Notes: generated from the letters alone by a model not told the origin. Shown: positions 52,865 through 62,325, numbered from the stretch's first letter. The stretch: 64,000 bases of DNA from Flavobacterium saccharophilum (GCF_900142735.1 NZ_FRBY01000006.1:248001-312000), one strand, 5' to 3'. Program-made: numbers and translations.

Positions 52865-53297
52865 AAATTCCTAATTTTTAAATTCCAAATGCCAAATATT
52901 TACATTCATTTGTTTTAAACTTGGAATTTGCAATTTAAAAGGATCAATACAGATTGTTGTGGAGAAATATTAAAATGCTGATTTTATGTTTTTAAAATCA
53001 AATAGAAATGCAGGATCTTTTAGAATCAACGCTAGATGTTTTTGGGAAACATTGAAAATTTCATACATCTTAATTATTTTCTAACACAGAGAACACAAAG
53101 ATTTTTCGCAGAGTTCACTAATTTTTAAGTTGTATTTACACAATCTAAGTCCGCAAAGCTTTGTGAACTTTGTGTTTTTACTAAATTTAGAATATTTTAA
53201 AAAACGCTGTGTTCTCTGTGGTAATTTTTTTTTCTCTCCACAGCTTTTCGTATTGACCCATTTAAAAATATTGGAGTTTACAGAACCATATAAAAGC
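52865..53297. repeat. Repeat-rich gene-free region
   Basis: About 430 bases without a gene. At 52866-52935 there are AATTCCAA-type repeats in both orientations (AAATTCCAAATGCC ... AACTTGGAATTTGC). At 53084-53240 CACAGAGAACACAAAGATTTT (start 53086) faces a complementary AAAACGCTGTGTTCTCTGTGG near 53200-53222, with degenerate inner CAGAGTTCAC-type units. Open frames here have no protein-like pattern. Confidence 0.55.
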
Positions 53298-53330
53298 AAA
53301 AATCCCCAAACAAATTGTTTGAGGATTTTG
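53298..53330 (-). terminator. Terminator after the first tRNA-Gly
   Basis: AAAATCC pairs with GGATTTT and CAAAC with GTTTG. It lies directly after the 3' end of the tRNA on the minus strand. Confidence 0.65.
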
Positions 53331-53333
53331 AAG

Positions 53334-53406
<73 letters not shown>

Positions 53407-53418
53407 ATTAACAGGGTG

Positions 53419-53426
53419 CAAATATA
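53419..53426 (-). promoter_or_regulatory. Promoter -7 element (TATATTTG) of tRNA-Gly copy 1
   Basis: On the minus strand TATATTTG lies 12 bases before the mature 5' end of the tRNA. The same element precedes copy 2. Confidence 0.65.
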
Positions 53427-53477
53427 AATAATTAAATCATTTAAAAAAATAAAAATCAATAATTATTTAACTTTGAT

Positions 53478-53510
53478 AAAAAAACCGAAACACTGAAGTT
53501 CCGGTTTTTT
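53478..53510 (-). terminator. Terminator after the second tRNA-Gly
   Basis: AAAAACCG pairs with CGGTTTTT with an inner AAC/GTT, directly after the tRNA 3' end on the minus strand. Confidence 0.75.
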
Positions 53511-53512
53511 AG

Positions 53513-53585
<73 letters not shown>

Positions 53586-53595
53586 ATTACTGGTG

Positions 53596-53603
53596 CAAAT
53601 ATA
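53596..53603 (-). promoter_or_regulatory. Promoter -7 element (TATATTTG) of tRNA-Gly copy 2
   Basis: On the minus strand TATATTTG lies 10 bases before the mature 5' end of the tRNA, matching copy 1. Confidence 0.65.
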
Positions 53604-53719
53604 AAAAATAAGTTCAGTTCAAAACAAGCTTTTTTTCAAAAAAAATGAATAAAAAACAACAATTTCCTATAACCTATTTAAAACTAAAAAGTTATACACT
53701 AAATTATTTTTCATAAATT

Positions 53720-53827
53720 ATGATTCAAATTAAAGAAATAGCTTCAAAAGAAACTTATAGTGTTCGTCAACCGGTTCTCAGAAAAGAAAAACCTGCAGAA
53801 AGTTGTACCTTCGAAGGTGATGATTAA
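53720..53827 (+). pseudogene. GNAT acetyltransferase remnant (N-terminus only)
   Basis: A 35-codon frame starting at ATG 53720 encodes MIQIKEIASKETYSVRQPVL, then RKEKPAESCTFEGDD and stops. This matches the first residues of a common flavobacterial GNAT-type acetyltransferase (VRxPVLRKxKPxESCxFxGDD), in which another ~110 residues follow. The remaining domain is absent; the downstream sequence is ordinary A+T-rich spacer. It is therefore a truncated remnant of a gene rather than a functional one. It lies in the 475-base gap 53586-54060. Confidence 0.6.
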
Positions 53828-53903
53828 GAACAATACATAATTTTGCCATTTATAAAAGTAAAAAATTAACAAGAATTATTTCATAATTTATTAAGAGCAA
53901 GCC

Positions 53904-53911
53904 TATATTTG
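53904..53911 (+). promoter_or_regulatory. Candidate -7 element (TATATTTG) for the L,D-transpeptidase
   Basis: TATATTTG matches TAnnTTTG, about 150 bases before the start codon at 54061; the resulting leader would be long. The rest of the gap shows nothing else. Confidence 0.45.
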
Positions 53912-54060
53912 CGATGCAAAATCAAACGCAAATCTGAGAAATAGCCATTTTAGAAACACGCCAAAATAAAGATCAGCTTAAATTTTAATACAAGCCCTAG
54001 ATTAAACCATTTGATATGAAAGATGTTAGCAAACACTATTTGATGTATAAAAAATACAAA

Positions 54061-55662
54061 ATGAGGAATATTTACTTTCTTATCATCTTATCTATTTTTG
54101 TTTGTTGCAAAAAAGAGGAACCAAAAGTTATCCCTGTAAAAAAAGCAACGCCACCTCCTGCAATCATACTTACAGATGAAAGAACAGTTTCTATCGATAC
54201 TACCCTTATTGGAATTTTTAAAAGCAAAACGCTTCAGGAATTTTACAATTCCTCCAATAATAAAACCGTATGGGGAAATCTCAAAAAAAGAACTTATGTT
54301 TTGTCGCAAATAAAAAATTGTGAAAAATTAGGTTTGAATCCGGATGATTATAAATCTTCAACGCTTGAAAAATACGAAAAAAGAATCAGCAAACTTAATG
54401 ATAAGGAACTAGCAACTTATGACATTTTGCTCACTTATAATTTTGAATTGTATCTGAATCATTTACACAAAGGCAAACTAGATCCAAAAAAATTGTATAC
54501 AGATTGGGATCTCACAGACAAAAACCTGGACGTTAATAGTGTTCTGATAAAAGCATTTAACAAAAACAAATTAGACAGCATTGTTGAAAATATCCAACCA
54601 AAATCAGAAACTTACAGAGAGCTTTTAAAAGCACTTGAAATTATTAATACTTATCCGGAGGACGATATCGGAATGATTACAGTTGACTCTTTGACAAAGA
54701 AAATATCATTAAATGATACCAATGTTGCTTTAATCAATATCAAAAAAAGACTTTTGTTTTGGGGAGATATGTCTGGGAAAGATAGTATAAGCAGTATCTA
54801 CAATAAAAAGACGTTTGAATCAATAAAAAGATTTCAGGAGAGACACGGCTTAGCAGCTGATGGTATAATTGGAAAAGGAACAATAAGTGCCCTTAATTAT
54901 TCGAAAGAAAAAAGAAAGCAACAAATTATTGCTAATTTAGAACGTTGGCGCTGGTATAACAATGATTTTACCGAGAACTATTTCATTATCAATATTCCGA
55001 ATTACAGTCTGAATGTTGTCGAAAGTCAGGACACGACATTAGTACGTAATATTGTCGTTGGAACAATTAAGAGAAAAACCCCCATTATCACTTCGGTATT
55101 AAAAACAGTGGTTTTTAACCCCACGTGGACCGTTCCGCCAACTATTTTAAAAGAAGATGTGGTTCCGGCCATGAAACGCAATCGTAATTACTTAAAAAAT
55201 AAAAACATTACTATATATGATACTATGGGCCATGAAGTTGATCCGAGTAAGTGGAATGAAAACAAACCTGGTAATTATAAATACGTACAAAGTCCGGGAT
55301 ATAATAATTCGTTAGGATTAATGAAAATACTATTCCCAAATCACCATAGCGTATATCTTCACGATACCAATCATCGTAATATATTTGGAAGAAATAATCG
55401 TTCGTTAAGTTCCGGTTGTGTTCGTATTGAAAATCCGTTAGAGCTTGCGGAACATATTTTGAATGATAGTATTTCGACTAATTGGCCGAAAGAAAAGATC
55501 GATTCGATTATTGAAACCGAAACCACAATCAACATTAGGATAACAAAAAAGTATGCTTTATATCAATGGTACTGGACGGCCTGGAGCAAAAAAAATCAGC
55601 TCATTTTCAGAGCTGATATTTATAATTTAGATTCGGATTTGTATGCTAAGTTAAGAGATTAG
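54061..55662 (+). CDS. L,D-transpeptidase lipoprotein (YcbB-like, with peptidoglycan-binding domain)
   Basis: A 533-residue protein. I start at ATG 54061 (MRNIYFLIILSIFVCCKKEE), a lipoprotein signal; the frame opens at 54016. A helical N-terminal domain is followed by a peptidoglycan-binding repeat (KRFQERHGLAADGIIGKGTISALN, about residues 260-285) and a YkuD catalytic domain from ~300. The catalytic motif is HDTNHRN...SLSSGCVRIENP with Cys453. This order matches YcbB-type enzymes, which form 3-3 crosslinks between DAP residues, consistent with the DAP-type MurE. The 3' end overlaps the convergent gene by 12 bases. Confidence 0.92.
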   Translation: MRNIYFLIILSIFVCCKKEEPKVIPVKKATPPPAIILTDERTVSIDTTLIGIFKSKTLQEFYNSSNNKTVWGNLKKRTYVLSQIKNCEKLGLNPDDYKSSTLEKYEKRISKLNDKELATYDILLTYNFELYLNHLHKGKLDPKKLYTDWDLTDKNLDVNSVLIKAFNKNKLDSIVENIQPKSETYRELLKALEIINTYPEDDIGMITVDSLTKKISLNDTNVALINIKKRLLFWGDMSGKDSISSIYNKKTFESIKRFQERHGLAADGIIGKGTISALNYSKEKRKQQIIANLERWRWYNNDFTENYFIINIPNYSLNVVESQDTTLVRNIVVGTIKRKTPIITSVLKTVVFNPTWTVPPTILKEDVVPAMKRNRNYLKNKNITIYDTMGHEVDPSKWNENKPGNYKYVQSPGYNNSLGLMKILFPNHHSVYLHDTNHRNIFGRNNRSLSSGCVRIENPLELAEHILNDSISTNWPKEKIDSIIETETTINIRITKKYALYQWYWTAWSKKNQLIFRADIYNLDSDLYAKLRD

Positions 55663-56373
55663 CTTTTCTTCCATCGCAAAACCTCTGGAAGGATGGTAGA
55701 TGTACAAACACGATTTATCTTTAATAATCTGAATTATTTTTCCGGTCAATTCGACTGGTAACGCAGGACAACCCTGGCTTCTGCCTAGTCTTTTATGATT
55801 TCTGATAAAAGATTCAGAAACATAATCTGCTCCGTGCACAACAACTCCCCTTTCGCGGGCATTATTGTTATAACCTCTTTCTAAACCATCTAAACGCAAT
55901 GAAGCCCCGTGTTTTCCCTGATAAATTTCGCCTGTAGCATAAAAACCAAGACTACTTTTAAAAGAGGAATTATTATTTGAAAAAGCCGATGCATATTCTT
56001 CACCAGTATTTCTACCGTGAGCAACCAAAGATTGGAACAAAACAGTGTTTGTAGCCAAATCAATTACCCAAAGACGTTTGGTATTTGATGACAAACTGAA
56101 ATCAATCAATGTCAGGATATCTTTTTGAATAACACCTTTTTCCTTCAACAGATAAAATCCTTTTAAGGCTTCTGAGAAAGTTTTAAGTTCAGGCAACTGA
56201 TAATTGTTAGGATTCAAAGCGTGATACACACCTTCAATTTTAGCTTCGACTGTAAGTTTTTCAACTCTAGCGATACTTTTAGTTGCTACTTTTTTAGTTT
56301 CGGGAGTGCTTTTTGAATCTTTACCAAAAGATAATAACAAAAACACTAGCAGTGGATAAATTTTGTAAATCAT
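55651..56373 (-). CDS. Murein L,D-transpeptidase catalytic-domain protein (YkuD_2-like)
   Basis: A 240-residue exported protein (hydrophobic N-terminus MIYKIYPLLVFLLLSFG). The catalytic part has KRLWVIDLATNTVLFQSLVAHGRNTG, then GVVVHGADYVSESFIRNHKRLGRSQGCPALP with Cys202 and the His of the HGA block. This is the YkuD_2 type, distinct from the neighbouring YcbB-like enzyme. It could act as a transpeptidase or on Lpp-like anchoring, which cannot be decided. The gene is convergent with the YcbB-like one and overlaps it by 12 bases. Confidence 0.9.
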   Translation of the reverse strand: MIYKIYPLLVFLLLSFGKDSKSTPETKKVATKSIARVEKLTVEAKIEGVYHALNPNNYQLPELKTFSEALKGFYLLKEKGVIQKDILTLIDFSLSSNTKRLWVIDLATNTVLFQSLVAHGRNTGEEYASAFSNNNSSFKSSLGFYATGEIYQGKHGASLRLDGLERGYNNNARERGVVVHGADYVSESFIRNHKRLGRSQGCPALPVELTGKIIQIIKDKSCLYIYHPSRGFAMEEKLIS

Positions 56374-56409
56374 TGAATTTCTTTAGGTTAATAACAAATT
56401 TGGGTTTAG

Positions 56410-56417
56410 CAAAAATA
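56410..56417 (-). promoter_or_regulatory. Candidate -7 element (TATTTTTG) of the YkuD_2-like gene
   Basis: On the minus strand TATTTTTG lies 36 bases before the start codon at 56373. Confidence 0.45.
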
Positions 56418-56660
56418 GAAAAAATTTAAGGTTGAAAAAACAAAATACTGTAAATCAGGCCCTTTTTGTTTAAAATTTAACAGATCAAAAACAAAAAATT
56501 ATGATATTGAAGTAAAAATCTTATTTTTGAGCGTTATTTTAACTTTTATTACGTAGCGATATACTTACAATATTAAAAAGATATAATTTTCAGCTTTTAA
56601 AGTGTAACATTTAGCAAAATTGAATGTCTATATTATTTCAAGAATCTCTCCCCATCCAAA

Positions 56661-59090
56661 ATGAAAAAAGTAGTTTTCCTTTGTTTTCTCTTCTGTGTAT
56701 CTTTCGGCTATAGCCAAAAGAAAACCCTGCAAGCACAATCTACCCCGCAGTCTATCACTATTGATGGAAAACTAGACGAGACAGCTTGGGAAAATGTACC
56801 AATTGCCTCAGATTTTATCATGTTTGAACCTGATAACGGAAAACCCATTCCTGAAGCCCAAAAAACAGAAATCAAGGTTATCTATAACAATGACGCTATT
56901 TACATTGGCGCCATGATGTATGATGCTGAGCCTAATAGAATTTTAAAAGAAATTTCACAACGTGACAATTTTGGAACTGCCGATATTTTTGGCGTTTTCA
57001 TTAACGGCTTTAATGACGGACAACAAAACTTTGAATTTTTTGTTTCTGCGGCCGATGTCCAGGGCGATTGTATCATGACAGATGCCATTGGAGAAGACTA
57101 CTCCTGGGATGCTGTCTGGATCAGCAAAGCAAGAATAACTGATAAAGGCTGGATTGTGGAGATTAAAATACCATATGCTGCTTTGCGTTTTTCTGCGGAG
57201 AATAAACAAACCTGGGGAATTAATTTTTTCAGGGAAGTAAAAAGAGAACGCAGAAAATATACCTGGTCCTTAATTAATACCAAAATTGGAACATTTACCC
57301 AACAAAATGGTGAATTAACCGGAATTGAAAACATTAAACCTCCTACCCGATTATTTTTCATGCCGTACGCATCGTACTATTTAAACGCTTCAGATAGCCA
57401 AAAAACGTACGGAACCATAAAAGGCGGAATGGATATTAAATATGGAATTAATGACGCCTTTACTCTTGATGCTATTCTGGTTCCTGACTTTGGTCAAACC
57501 AAATACGATGATCAGATTTTGAATTTAAGTCCGTTTGAACAGCAATTCAATGAAAACCGAGCCTTTTTTACCGAAGGAACCGACTTATTTAATAAAGGCA
57601 ACATCTTTTATTCCAGACGGATTGGAGGCGCACCTTCCATAGATCCTGAATTAAATGATAATGAAGAAATACATGAAACTGTACAGAACGTCAATTTGAT
57701 CAATGCTTTGAAAGTTTCAGGAAGGACCAAAAACGGTCTGGGAATTGGTATTTTAAATGCAGTTACCGAGAAAACTTTCGCCACAATAAAAGATACTATT
57801 TCAGGCGATACCAGAAAAGTCGTGATTGAGCCCCTAACTAATTACAATGTATTGGTTTTAGATCAGCGTTTCCGAAAAAATTCTTCGGTAACTTTTATAA
57901 ACACAAACGTTACAAGAAACGGGCATTATAGAGACGCTAATGTATCAGGTCTGGCTTGGGATCTGAATACAAAAGCAAACACCTATAATTTATCCGGAAA
58001 TGTAAAATACAGTACCATCAATCTGGACGAAGATAAAACCGGAGTTTTCTCCACAATTGGTTTTGCCGAAACTACTGGAAAATATCGCTACAGTGTAGGA
58101 TCTGATTTTGTTACAAAAGGTTATGATCCAAACGATCTCGGAATCAACTTTTACACTAACTATTACAATTTCTATGGAAATGCCAATTATAGAATTCTAA
58201 ACCCAACGAAGCTTTTTAATAGTTTTAGGATTAACTATAATATGTATACCGAATTCAACAAAGAATCTGGAAAAGTGCAAGACAATAATATTGATGTAAA
58301 TGTAAACCTGAGTACGGTTAAAAATAATTATTACGGTGGCGGCATTACCGTTTTCCCTTTGGTATCGCATGATTATTATGAACCAAGAGCCGCAAATCGA
58401 TATGTTCTTATTCCGCGAAGAATGGAGGCTTGGGGAAGCATTTCTACAAATTACAACCATAAATTTGCTATCGACATAAATCCATCAATCTCTATTGCTG
58501 ACGAGCCGGGACGAATGGCATACGGTTTTGACATTGGACCGAGATATCGCTTTAGTGATAAACTTTTAATGGTTTATTCTTTTAGTTTTTTAAGAAAAAA
58601 TAACAACAAAGGATACATTGATAGCGTTGATGATGACGACAACGAAAGTACCCCGAAGACTATTGTTTTTGCAAACCGAAATGTAATTACCTACTCCAAT
58701 ACAATTACAGGAAAATACGCCTTAAACAGCACCATGACATTGAATTTAGCACTTCGCCAATATTGGTCGTATGCTGAGAATAATGATATTCTTGAACTTC
58801 AGCAAGATGGAACTTTAACACCTTATCCTCAATATACTGATAACAAAAATTCAAGTTTTTATTCCTGGAATGCTGACTTGTCTTATTCATGGTGGTTTGC
58901 TCCAGGAAGTCAGGTTTCTGTTTTATACCGTAATAGTGCCGATAATTTTGAACGTATTATTGACAAGGATTACAAAGACAATGTAAATGCCTTACTTAAT
59001 AATGAAGCCTTAAAACATGTTTTTTCAATAAGTGTTAAATATTTTATTGACTATAACGCTGTCAAAAATAAGCTCAGAAAGAGAGCTTAG
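56661..59090 (+). CDS. DUF5916 protein: CBM9-like domain plus outer-membrane barrel
   Basis: An 809-residue exported protein (signal MKKVVFLCFLFCVSFGYSQ). Residues ~30-215 are a CBM9-like beta-sandwich (ITIDGKLDETAWENVP, IKVIYNNDAIYIGAMMYD, WGINFFREVKRERRKYTWS). The remaining ~590 residues are beta strands with many aromatic residues and gap regions (DQILNLSPFEQQFNENRAFFTEGTDLFNKGNIFYSRRIGG is the family hallmark), a DUF5916 barrel. Function unknown; DUF5916 proteins are probably outer-membrane proteins handling a glycan or other ligand. Single gene. Confidence 0.9.
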   Translation: MKKVVFLCFLFCVSFGYSQKKTLQAQSTPQSITIDGKLDETAWENVPIASDFIMFEPDNGKPIPEAQKTEIKVIYNNDAIYIGAMMYDAEPNRILKEISQRDNFGTADIFGVFINGFNDGQQNFEFFVSAADVQGDCIMTDAIGEDYSWDAVWISKARITDKGWIVEIKIPYAALRFSAENKQTWGINFFREVKRERRKYTWSLINTKIGTFTQQNGELTGIENIKPPTRLFFMPYASYYLNASDSQKTYGTIKGGMDIKYGINDAFTLDAILVPDFGQTKYDDQILNLSPFEQQFNENRAFFTEGTDLFNKGNIFYSRRIGGAPSIDPELNDNEEIHETVQNVNLINALKVSGRTKNGLGIGILNAVTEKTFATIKDTISGDTRKVVIEPLTNYNVLVLDQRFRKNSSVTFINTNVTRNGHYRDANVSGLAWDLNTKANTYNLSGNVKYSTINLDEDKTGVFSTIGFAETTGKYRYSVGSDFVTKGYDPNDLGINFYTNYYNFYGNANYRILNPTKLFNSFRINYNMYTEFNKESGKVQDNNIDVNVNLSTVKNNYYGGGITVFPLVSHDYYEPRAANRYVLIPRRMEAWGSISTNYNHKFAIDINPSISIADEPGRMAYGFDIGPRYRFSDKLLMVYSFSFLRKNNNKGYIDSVDDDDNESTPKTIVFANRNVITYSNTITGKYALNSTMTLNLALRQYWSYAENNDILELQQDGTLTPYPQYTDNKNSSFYSWNADLSYSWWFAPGSQVSVLYRNSADNFERIIDKDYKDNVNALLNNEALKHVFSISVKYFIDYNAVKNKLRKRA

Positions 59091-59184
59091 CGTGAATTAA
59101 TTTTAAAAAATAAGTCCTTCTTTAATTAAATTATTATTTTTTCACATACTTCATTTTATTAAACATAAATGTAACATTGCTTTC

Positions 59185-59214
59185 TTTGCACATTTTAGAA
59201 ATGGCTTATCTTTG
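59185..59214 (+). promoter_or_regulatory. gpmI promoter (TTTG-N18-TATCTTTG)
   Basis: A -33 TTTG at 59185-59188 and a -7 TATCTTTG at 59207-59214 are separated by 18 bases, the cleanest Bacteroidota promoter in the window. The start codon is 16 bases after the -7 element. Confidence 0.75.
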
Positions 59215-59230
59215 TACAAAACAAAAAGTA

Positions 59231-60748
59231 ATGAACAAAAAAGTTATCCTTATGATTTTAGACGGTTGGGGAAAATCTCCTGACCCTAAAGTATCCGCAA
59301 TAGACAATGCAAATGTTCCTTTTATAAATAGTCTTTACAAAAATTACCCAAGCGCTCAACTTCGTACCGATGGATTAAACGTAGGTTTACCGGAAGGCCA
59401 GATGGGAAATAGCGAAGTGGGACATATGAATCTTGGTGCCGGAAGAATTGTGTATCAGGATTTAGCCAAAATAAACTTAGCAGTAGCACATCAAACTTTA
59501 GCCAAAGAACAAGTTTTGGTTGATGCTTTTACATATGCTAAAGAGAACAACAAAAAAGTACACTTTCTAGGATTAGTTTCTGACGGAGGTGTTCACTCTC
59601 ATACTTCTCATTTACGTGGACTAATCGATGCTTCTCAGGAATATGGTCTGGATCAGGTGTATGTTCACGCGTTTACAGACGGACGTGACGTTGATCCAAA
59701 ATCTGGAGCAAAATACATCCATGATTTAGAGGAACATATTAAAGATACTCCGGTGAAAATAGCTTCGATCGTTGGTCGTTATTATGCAATGGACCGTGAC
59801 AAACGTTGGGAACGTGTAAAATTAGCTTACGATTTAGTAGTTAACGGGACCGGAATTCCTTCTAAAAATGCTGTTGCGAGTATTCTTGACAGTTATGCAC
59901 ATGATGTTACTGACGAATTTATTGCACCGATTGTAATGGTTGACGAAGAACAAAAAACGCTAGCAACAATTGTTGAAGGTGATGTTGTAATCTTCTTTAA
60001 CTTTAGAACCGATAGAGGTCGTGAGCTTACTGAAGCACTTTCGCAACATGATTTCCATGAGCAGAACATGCACAAATTAAACTTGTATTATGTTACTCTT
60101 ACAAATTACGACGAAACGTACCAAAACGTAAAAGTTGTTTACAATAAAGATAATATTACCGAAACTCTTGGTGAAGTTTTAGAAAAAGCGGGTAAAACAC
60201 AAATTCGTATTGCTGAAACAGAGAAATATCCACACGTTACCTTTTTCTTTTCTGGCGGAAGAGAAACTCCTTTTGAAGGTGAATCAAGAATTTTGAGAAA
60301 TTCCCCAAAAGTTGCTACTTACGATTTACAGCCAGAAATGAGCGCCTATGAATTGACTGCCGCTCTTGTTCCTGAATTAAATAAAGGCGAAGTAGATTTC
60401 GTTTGTTTAAATTTTGCGAACGGAGACATGGTAGGTCATACCGGAATTATGAGTGCTGCAATCCTTGCCTGCGAAGCTGTTGATGCTTGTGTAAAACAAG
60501 TTATTGAAGCGGCTCTTGCCAATGATTACACTACAATTGTAATTGCCGATCACGGAAACTGCGAAACTATGATTAATCCTGACGGAAGCCCAAATACAGC
60601 ACACACAACGAATCCTGTGCCGATTATTTTAGTTGACAAAGATCTTAAAAACATTCAAAATGGTGTTTTAGGAGATATTGCCCCAACAATTTTAGAATTA
60701 ATGGGAGTTCCTCAGCCAAATGCAATGACTTGTCATTCCTTATTATAG
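59231..60748 (+). CDS. gpmI: 2,3-bisphosphoglycerate-independent phosphoglycerate mutase
   Basis: Glycolytic enzyme of 505 residues. I start at ATG 59231 (MNKKVILMILDGWGKSPDPK); the frame continues to 59177 but passes through the promoter. The Asp11 (LDGWG) and catalytic Ser61 (EGQMGNSEVGHMN) are present, then VSDGGVHSHTSHL, HAFTDGRDVDPKSG and the C-terminal metal-binding NFANGDMVGHTG and VIADHGNCETMINPDGSPNTAHT. Needs Mn2+; cytoplasmic. Single gene with a clean promoter and terminator. Confidence 0.97.
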   Translation: MNKKVILMILDGWGKSPDPKVSAIDNANVPFINSLYKNYPSAQLRTDGLNVGLPEGQMGNSEVGHMNLGAGRIVYQDLAKINLAVAHQTLAKEQVLVDAFTYAKENNKKVHFLGLVSDGGVHSHTSHLRGLIDASQEYGLDQVYVHAFTDGRDVDPKSGAKYIHDLEEHIKDTPVKIASIVGRYYAMDRDKRWERVKLAYDLVVNGTGIPSKNAVASILDSYAHDVTDEFIAPIVMVDEEQKTLATIVEGDVVIFFNFRTDRGRELTEALSQHDFHEQNMHKLNLYYVTLTNYDETYQNVKVVYNKDNITETLGEVLEKAGKTQIRIAETEKYPHVTFFFSGGRETPFEGESRILRNSPKVATYDLQPEMSAYELTAALVPELNKGEVDFVCLNFANGDMVGHTGIMSAAILACEAVDACVKQVIEAALANDYTTIVIADHGNCETMINPDGSPNTAHTTNPVPIILVDKDLKNIQNGVLGDIAPTILELMGVPQPNAMTCHSLL

Positions 60749-60766
60749 AAAACCACTTTTTTTAAT

Positions 60767-60803
60767 AAAAAAAGAGACAAGTCTTCGGATTTGTCTCTTT
60801 TTG
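60767..60803. terminator. Terminator between gpmI and the DUF445 gene
   Basis: AAAAAGAGACAA pairs with TTGTCTCTTTTT around GTCTTCGGAT, with flanking A and T runs. Convergent position suits both strands. Confidence 0.85.
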
Positions 60804-60821
60804 CTTTTAAGACCTTTTATA

Positions 60822-62075
60822 TCACATTATAAAATGATGATACGTCCATTCGACTGCATAAATTACAAGTCCAATTAGACCTCCTACTAAAGTTCCGTTA
60901 ATCCTGATATATTGAAGATCCTTTCCTATTTCTAGTTCTAATTTTTCTGAAACTTCTTTTCCATCCCAGCTTTTAACGGTTGATGAGATCAAATCACCGA
61001 TTACTTTTTTGTTGTTAAGAAGTACTGATAATAAATCATTTTTAATGAAATTATTGATTTTGTCAATCATTACATGATCTTCTTTTATTCCGTTTCCGAA
61101 GCCCTGTATTAAACTTGAAATATTCTTTTTGATAGAAGATTCATCACCTTTTTCTAAATCATTAGAAATGGATAATTTTATTTCGTCCCAAATTCCGTTG
61201 ATGTAATCCTGGACTTCTTTTTTGCTGGCAAAACCAAGAATTAAATTATTTATTTTGATTCTCATTTCTTCAGAGTTTTTTACTTTTTCGAGAAAATCAG
61301 CGATATAATCGTCTATTTTAATTCTAACAGCACTTTCCGGATTTTTGGCTTCGTCTAAGAATTCAGCCAAACCATTAAAAACGCCTTCTGAAATACTTTT
61401 ATCAGCTAAACCGAAACTCAAAAAAGGTGTTGATGCTTTTACTTTCTTCCGAATCAAATCTTTATTATTGGCCAATTCAGAACTCATTACTTCCAGAAGA
61501 TTGGTCAGCAATTGATCTTTTACATTTCCTTTCTGCAAGGGTTCTAACGCCAGCGCGACCCAATCTCCAAAATTAATTGCTTCTAATTTTTCTTTGAACT
61601 GAACCTGAATAAAGCGCTTGATATCCTCGTCTTTTATTGTTTTTAAAACTCCTGGGATAATATTCATTGCAACTGCATCAGCAATCTTATTAGCATTCTC
61701 TTCTTGCGAAAGCCACTCTGAGGCTTTTGTAGCAAAGTTGAATTCTTCTAACTTTATTTCTAATTTTTCACGATTCAGAAATTCCTCAGAAACAAAATTT
61801 CCTAAGTTTTCTCCAATTTCATTTTTCTTAGTCGGAATAATTGCGGTATGCCAAATCGGAATTCCAAGTGGATGACGAAATAAGGCAACAACCGCAAACC
61901 AATCAGCAATTCCACCCACCATTGCGGCTTCACTAAAAGCCTGTAACATTGGAATCTTAAAATAAATCGCAATTATAAAAAGGAGCACCGCAACGCCTAA
62001 AAGCGACAAAGCATTGGCCTTCATTTTTTTTAAAGCTTTTACTTTAACTATATCCTGATCAGTAGAATTTTCCAT
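60822..62075 (-). CDS. DUF445 family membrane protein
   Basis: A 417-residue protein. I start at ATG 62075 (MENSTDQDIVKVKALKKMKANALSLLG); a GTG six codons earlier is less likely. An N-terminal hydrophobic pair (residues ~20-60, LLGVAVLLFIIAIYF ... GGIADWFAVVALFRHPLG) carries the family signature GGIADWFAVVALFRHP. It is followed by IPIWHTAIIPTKKNEIGENLGNFV. A long helical part and a C-terminal TM helix (GTLVGGLIGLVIYAVEW) close the protein. Role unknown. Confidence 0.9.
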   Translation of the reverse strand: MENSTDQDIVKVKALKKMKANALSLLGVAVLLFIIAIYFKIPMLQAFSEAAMVGGIADWFAVVALFRHPLGIPIWHTAIIPTKKNEIGENLGNFVSEEFLNREKLEIKLEEFNFATKASEWLSQEENANKIADAVAMNIIPGVLKTIKDEDIKRFIQVQFKEKLEAINFGDWVALALEPLQKGNVKDQLLTNLLEVMSSELANNKDLIRKKVKASTPFLSFGLADKSISEGVFNGLAEFLDEAKNPESAVRIKIDDYIADFLEKVKNSEEMRIKINNLILGFASKKEVQDYINGIWDEIKLSISNDLEKGDESSIKKNISSLIQGFGNGIKEDHVMIDKINNFIKNDLLSVLLNNKKVIGDLISSTVKSWDGKEVSEKLELEIGKDLQYIRINGTLVGGLIGLVIYAVEWTYHHFIM

Positions 62076-62246
62076 AATTATAAACGTTTTCACTACTAAT
62101 TTACGTTTTTTCTGTCAGATAATAAGCTGAAAAACTTTGAAATCAATAAGAACAAAAAAAGGTTTGCCTCGAATTTTACTAATTTTTTCTTTTCGCAAAT
62201 TTTAAAAAAAATGAATTCTCAAAATTCAATTTTTATATTAATATTG

Positions 62247-62304
62247 AATTCGCGCTAATTCGTAAAATTCGTGACGAAAAATTTATATTAAAATTGTACT
62301 TTTG
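62247..62304 (+). promoter_or_regulatory. map promoter region with phased AATTCG repeats
   Basis: A -7 element TACTTTTG at 62297-62304 lies 21 bases before the start codon. Upstream, AATTCG occurs at 62247, 62257 and 62266, about one helical turn apart. They could be a regulator-binding array. The remainder of the 250-base gap between the divergent DUF445 and map genes shows nothing else. Confidence 0.5.
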
Positions 62305-62325
62305 CGAACTGAAAATCTGAAAAAT

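Noticed and set aside
53586-54060. Integration scar or attachment site at the tRNA-Gly genes
   Set aside because: No repeat of a tRNA 3' end and no integrase or phage gene were found nearby; the identical tRNA copies are complete genes.
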